From Candidatus Babeliales bacterium (GTDB taxonomy: Bacteria > Babelota > Babeliae > Babelales > CAZZPM01): DNA of 8,136 bases. Under the pieces are notes generated by a model. It had not been told where the DNA came from. It ran no database searches and worked only from the letters and a program-made list of their open reading frames with translations. Location of the stretch: assembly GCA_016763165.1 (NCBI GenBank), contig JAESUJ010000042.1, positions 1 through 8,136 on the forward strand, written 5' to 3'. A program made the position numbers and the translations under genes. This document shows, piece by piece, positions 6,019 through 8,136 of this stretch (positions are counted from its first letter, which is position 1; each line of letters starts with the position of its first letter).

Positions 6019-6951
6019 CTATTCATATATATCATCTGTTTTATTTTTAATAATAATTATTGGTTCTCGAGAACGATGCATATACCAGACAATGAATCGA
6101 TGTATATACAAATGAATTTTTGATAAAAAGTATAAGAACAATGCTGCTCCAATAAAAAGGCCCAATCCTAAATAGGTTAATGCAGCACCACCGCTAAAGT
6201 CTCGATCTATAAGAAATTTATTAACAATTAATGTACCCCATACAAGGCGTTTTGATCCACCTAACAGCTCAGGAATAGCAAACTCACCAAACGTAGGAAT
6301 AAATACAAGCAATGTACCTGCAACGATTCCAGGCCATGATAAAGGGAAAATAATACGCCAAAATGCTTGCGTTTTAGTTGCTCCTAAATCAGCTGATGCC
6401 TCAAGTAGTCGGGTATCTAATTTCTCGATAACCGCATATAATGGCAATGTCATGAATGGCAAGAAACAGTAAACCAATCCAAATAATGTTGCAACTGTTG
6501 TATTGAGCAATCGAGTCTCTGGATGTATAATATTAAAAAATAGTAAAACTCTGTAGAAAATACCATTTTTTTGTAATAAAAAAAACCATGCATACATTTG
6601 CACAATAATATTTGTCCATGAGGGCAAGACTAATAAAAAGAGCAATGGCAGTCGATACGTACTCGTTTTCAAAGCTAAAAAATATGCTAATGGATATCCG
6701 AGTATTAAGCAGATTCCAGATGTTACAACAGAGTACCAAAAAGAACGGAAAATTATTTCTAGATAAATAAAATCAAGAAGATCGCGATAATGCCTCAGCG
6801 TAAATGTGTATGTTTCTAACTCAAAAAAACTAAACCATACCATAATCAGCAAGGGAATATATAAAAAATAACCTTGCCAAACGAGAGCAGGAAATGCTAA
6901 AAATAGATCTAAATTTTTCGAAAAAAATGCTTTCGCACGACTAGACCACAT
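6019..6951 (-). CDS. potB: polyamine-type ABC transporter permease PotB
   Basis: This is the first inner-membrane permease of the importer, 310 residues against about 275-285 for E. coli PotB. The extra length is mostly a charged C-terminal tail (about 288-310). Six membrane helices are visible, with helix 1 at about 17-41. LPSWTNIIVQMYAWFFLL (109-126) matches the PotB family stretch around LP-W-N/S. The EAA loop is at 184-208 (EASADLGATKTQAFWRIIFP, then LSWPG). FIPTFGEFAIPELLGGS (217-233) is typical of PotB. The ATG lies 14 nt after the potA stop with GGGGAAAG just upstream. It works with PotC as the transport channel driven by PotA. Confidence 0.92.
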   Translation of the reverse strand: MWSSRAKAFFSKNLDLFLAFPALVWQGYFLYIPLLIMVWFSFFELETYTFTLRHYRDLLDFIYLEIIFRSFWYSVVTSGICLILGYPLAYFLALKTSTYRLPLLFLLVLPSWTNIIVQMYAWFFLLQKNGIFYRVLLFFNIIHPETRLLNTTVATLFGLVYCFLPFMTLPLYAVIEKLDTRLLEASADLGATKTQAFWRIIFPLSWPGIVAGTLLVFIPTFGEFAIPELLGGSKRLVWGTLIVNKFLIDRDFSGGAALTYLGLGLFIGAALFLYFLSKIHLYIHRFIVWYMHRSREPIIIIKNKTDDIYE

Positions 6952-6965
6952 ACCGCTTTCCCCTA

Positions 6966-8057
6966 TTAATGTTCCAAGACAATAATATTTTCTTTTTGAA
7001 AAAACAGATATACATGGTCGTCATAATCAATTGTTTCTTGAGGAAAGTGTTCCTCATTTTGTGCAAAAACATGTAATATGCGACCAGACCGTAACTTAAC
7101 ACGATATCCTGTTGAACGACCATAATAAATTATGCTCATAACCTTCCCCTCTAACACGTTAGCAAATCCTTCAATAAATGACTTACTAATTTTGATTTTT
7201 TCTGGCCGAATGCTTAAATGCAAACGTCGACCAGGAATCATCCAGTTCTTTTCAGAAGAAACATATATTTTTATAGGGGGAATCCCTTCACTTTCAACTT
7301 CAAGAATATCATTTTGACGTCGTAACGTTCCTCGAATAAAGTTTGTACTTCCAACAAAATTTGCTACAAAGCAGGTAGCCGGGTATTCATAAATTTTTTT
7401 AGGGCTGTCAAGTTGTTCTATTTTTCCTGATGTATTCATGATTGCCATGGTATCTGCAACCGTTAATGCCTCCGCTTGATCATGTGTAACATAAACAAAC
7501 GTTGTTCCAAGCTTTGCTTGTAAATCAATTAACTCAACAAGCATTTGCTCTTTCAACTTTAAATCAAGTGCAGCCAACGGTTCATCAAGCAATAGAACAT
7601 CTGGTCTGCTAACAATAGCACGTGCTAATGCAACTCGCTGTTGCTGTCCACCCGATAAATTTTGAGTTGATTTTCCTTCATGCCCAGCTAGACGGACGGT
7701 CCGCAATGCATGCATCACACGCGCCTTGAGTTCTTTTTCTTCTACACCCATAAGGCGGAGACTGTATGCTACATTTTCAAAAACATTAAAATGTGAAAAG
7801 AGTGCATAATTTTGAAAAACAGTTTTTATGTGACGTTTATGAATAGGAACATCAGTAATATCCTCATCATCTAAAAAAATCTTACCTGATGTTGCATGAT
7901 CTAAACCGGCCAACAAACGAAGTAAGGTTGTCTTCCCACAGCCACTTGGTCCCAGCAAGGCAAAAAATTGACCATGTGGAATTTCAAGACTTAGGTTATC
8001 AATAATGAGTCCTTCTTCTCGAGACTTTGATAAATTTTCAATCCGAATCCCGCGCAT
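6966..8057 (-). CDS. potA: polyamine-type ABC transporter ATPase PotA
   Basis: This cytoplasmic ATPase drives uptake through PotBC. At 363 residues it is close to E. coli PotA (378). Motifs are intact: Walker A GPSGCGKT (36-43), Q-loop VFQNYALF (80-87), DEDIT (64-68) as in PotA, signature LSGGQQQR (134-141), Walker B LLLDEP (155-160), D-loop ALD (163-165) and switch His192 in THDQAEAL. The C-terminal regulatory TOBE part (about 236-363) includes LSIRPEKI (281-288), the PotA/CysA-type anchor. The start chosen is ATG 8057, because GGAG lies 9 nt upstream and MRGIRIENLSK is a normal ABC start. In-frame ATGs at 8090 and 8081 have no ribosome site and add unrelated residues. First gene of the operon. 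No clear promoter is seen before the window edge. Confidence 0.95.
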   Translation of the reverse strand: MRGIRIENLSKSREEGLIIDNLSLEIPHGQFFALLGPSGCGKTTLLRLLAGLDHATSGKIFLDDEDITDVPIHKRHIKTVFQNYALFSHFNVFENVAYSLRLMGVEEKELKARVMHALRTVRLAGHEGKSTQNLSGGQQQRVALARAIVSRPDVLLLDEPLAALDLKLKEQMLVELIDLQAKLGTTFVYVTHDQAEALTVADTMAIMNTSGKIEQLDSPKKIYEYPATCFVANFVGSTNFIRGTLRRQNDILEVESEGIPPIKIYVSSEKNWMIPGRRLHLSIRPEKIKISKSFIEGFANVLEGKVMSIIYYGRSTGYRVKLRSGRILHVFAQNEEHFPQETIDYDDHVYLFFQKENIIVLEH

Positions 8058-8136
8058 TTTTCTTTTCTCCACAACAATCATCAGATGCATCCTGTTTCGT
8101 TTTTATAGCAGCTTGTTTACCAAAAAACATAGGCAC
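8038..8136 (-). CDS. possible C-terminal end of an upstream gene, partial
   Basis: On the - strand, the frame entering at the right edge stays open for 32 codons and stops at TGA 8040-8038, 20 nt inside potA. It would read PMFFGKQAAIKTKQD, then SDDCCGEKKNARDSD at the very end, a hydrophilic charged tail with a Cys pair. If real, the gene would be co-transcribed with potA, and its coding sequence would contain the potA ribosome site. In AT-rich DNA a 32-codon open stretch can easily arise by chance. I do not recognise the protein. Confidence 0.3.
   Translation of the reverse strand: MPMFFGKQAAIKTKQDASDDCCGEKKNARDSD
8058..8071 (-). promoter_or_regulatory. ribosome binding site deciding the potA start
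   Basis: On the - strand TGGAG (8071-8067) lies 9 nt before the ATG at 8057. It supports that start over the in-frame ATGs at 8090 and 8081, which have none. Confidence 0.65.

Noticed and set aside
8097..8110. TATAAA on the - strand upstream of potA as a -10 box
   Set aside because: No -35-like hexamer is found at 15-18 bp, and TATAAA is common by chance in such AT-rich DNA.

Overview
The window is AT-rich bacterial DNA with tightly packed genes. There are two blocks facing each other, plus one gene at the left edge. Left to right on the + strand are a eukaryote-like deoxynucleoside kinase (93-815) and a five-gene F-type ATP synthase cluster: c, b, a second b-like stalk protein, delta, alpha (911-4109). 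On the - strand is a complete polyamine-type ABC importer transcribed potA, potB, potC, potD (8057 down to 4114). The two blocks converge with only 4 bp between the stop codons of atpA and potD. Those stops lie in an 18-bp perfect palindrome followed by six T's, read here as the atp terminator.

The organism cannot be named from the sequence alone. Low GC, short intergenic gaps, a deoxynucleoside salvage kinase close to animal dCK/dGK and a polyamine importer together suggest a host-associated bacterium with a reduced genome. Amoeba- or protist-associated lineages such as Candidatus Dependentiae (TM6) would fit, but this is inference.

The ATP synthase cluster has a near-consensus sigma-70 promoter (TTGACA, 17 bp, TAGAAT at 821-849), placed between the kinase and atpE. 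The cluster is incomplete for a bacterial atp operon. Subunit a is not directly upstream of c, and gamma, beta and epsilon do not follow alpha, so these must lie elsewhere or be missing. The c subunit carries Gln34, Glu67-Ser68 and Tyr72, which resembles the ligand set of sodium-binding c-rings, though not perfectly. The gene between b and delta is broken by an 11-A run: a -1 shift there restores one continuous 163-residue b-type protein. This is a sequencing error, a rescue by slippage, or a decaying gene.

The pot operon encodes ATPase, two permeases and a membrane-anchored or secreted binding protein, with gaps of 14 and 11 nt and an 8-nt overlap. It looks intact and co-transcribed. The binding protein keeps the acidic Asp-x-x-Glu pair of E. 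coli PotD but loses most of its pocket aromatics, so its ligand is uncertain. An open frame entering from the right edge ends inside the start of potA and may be the tail of an upstream gene. No RNA genes, CRISPR arrays, insertion sequences or large repeats were seen.
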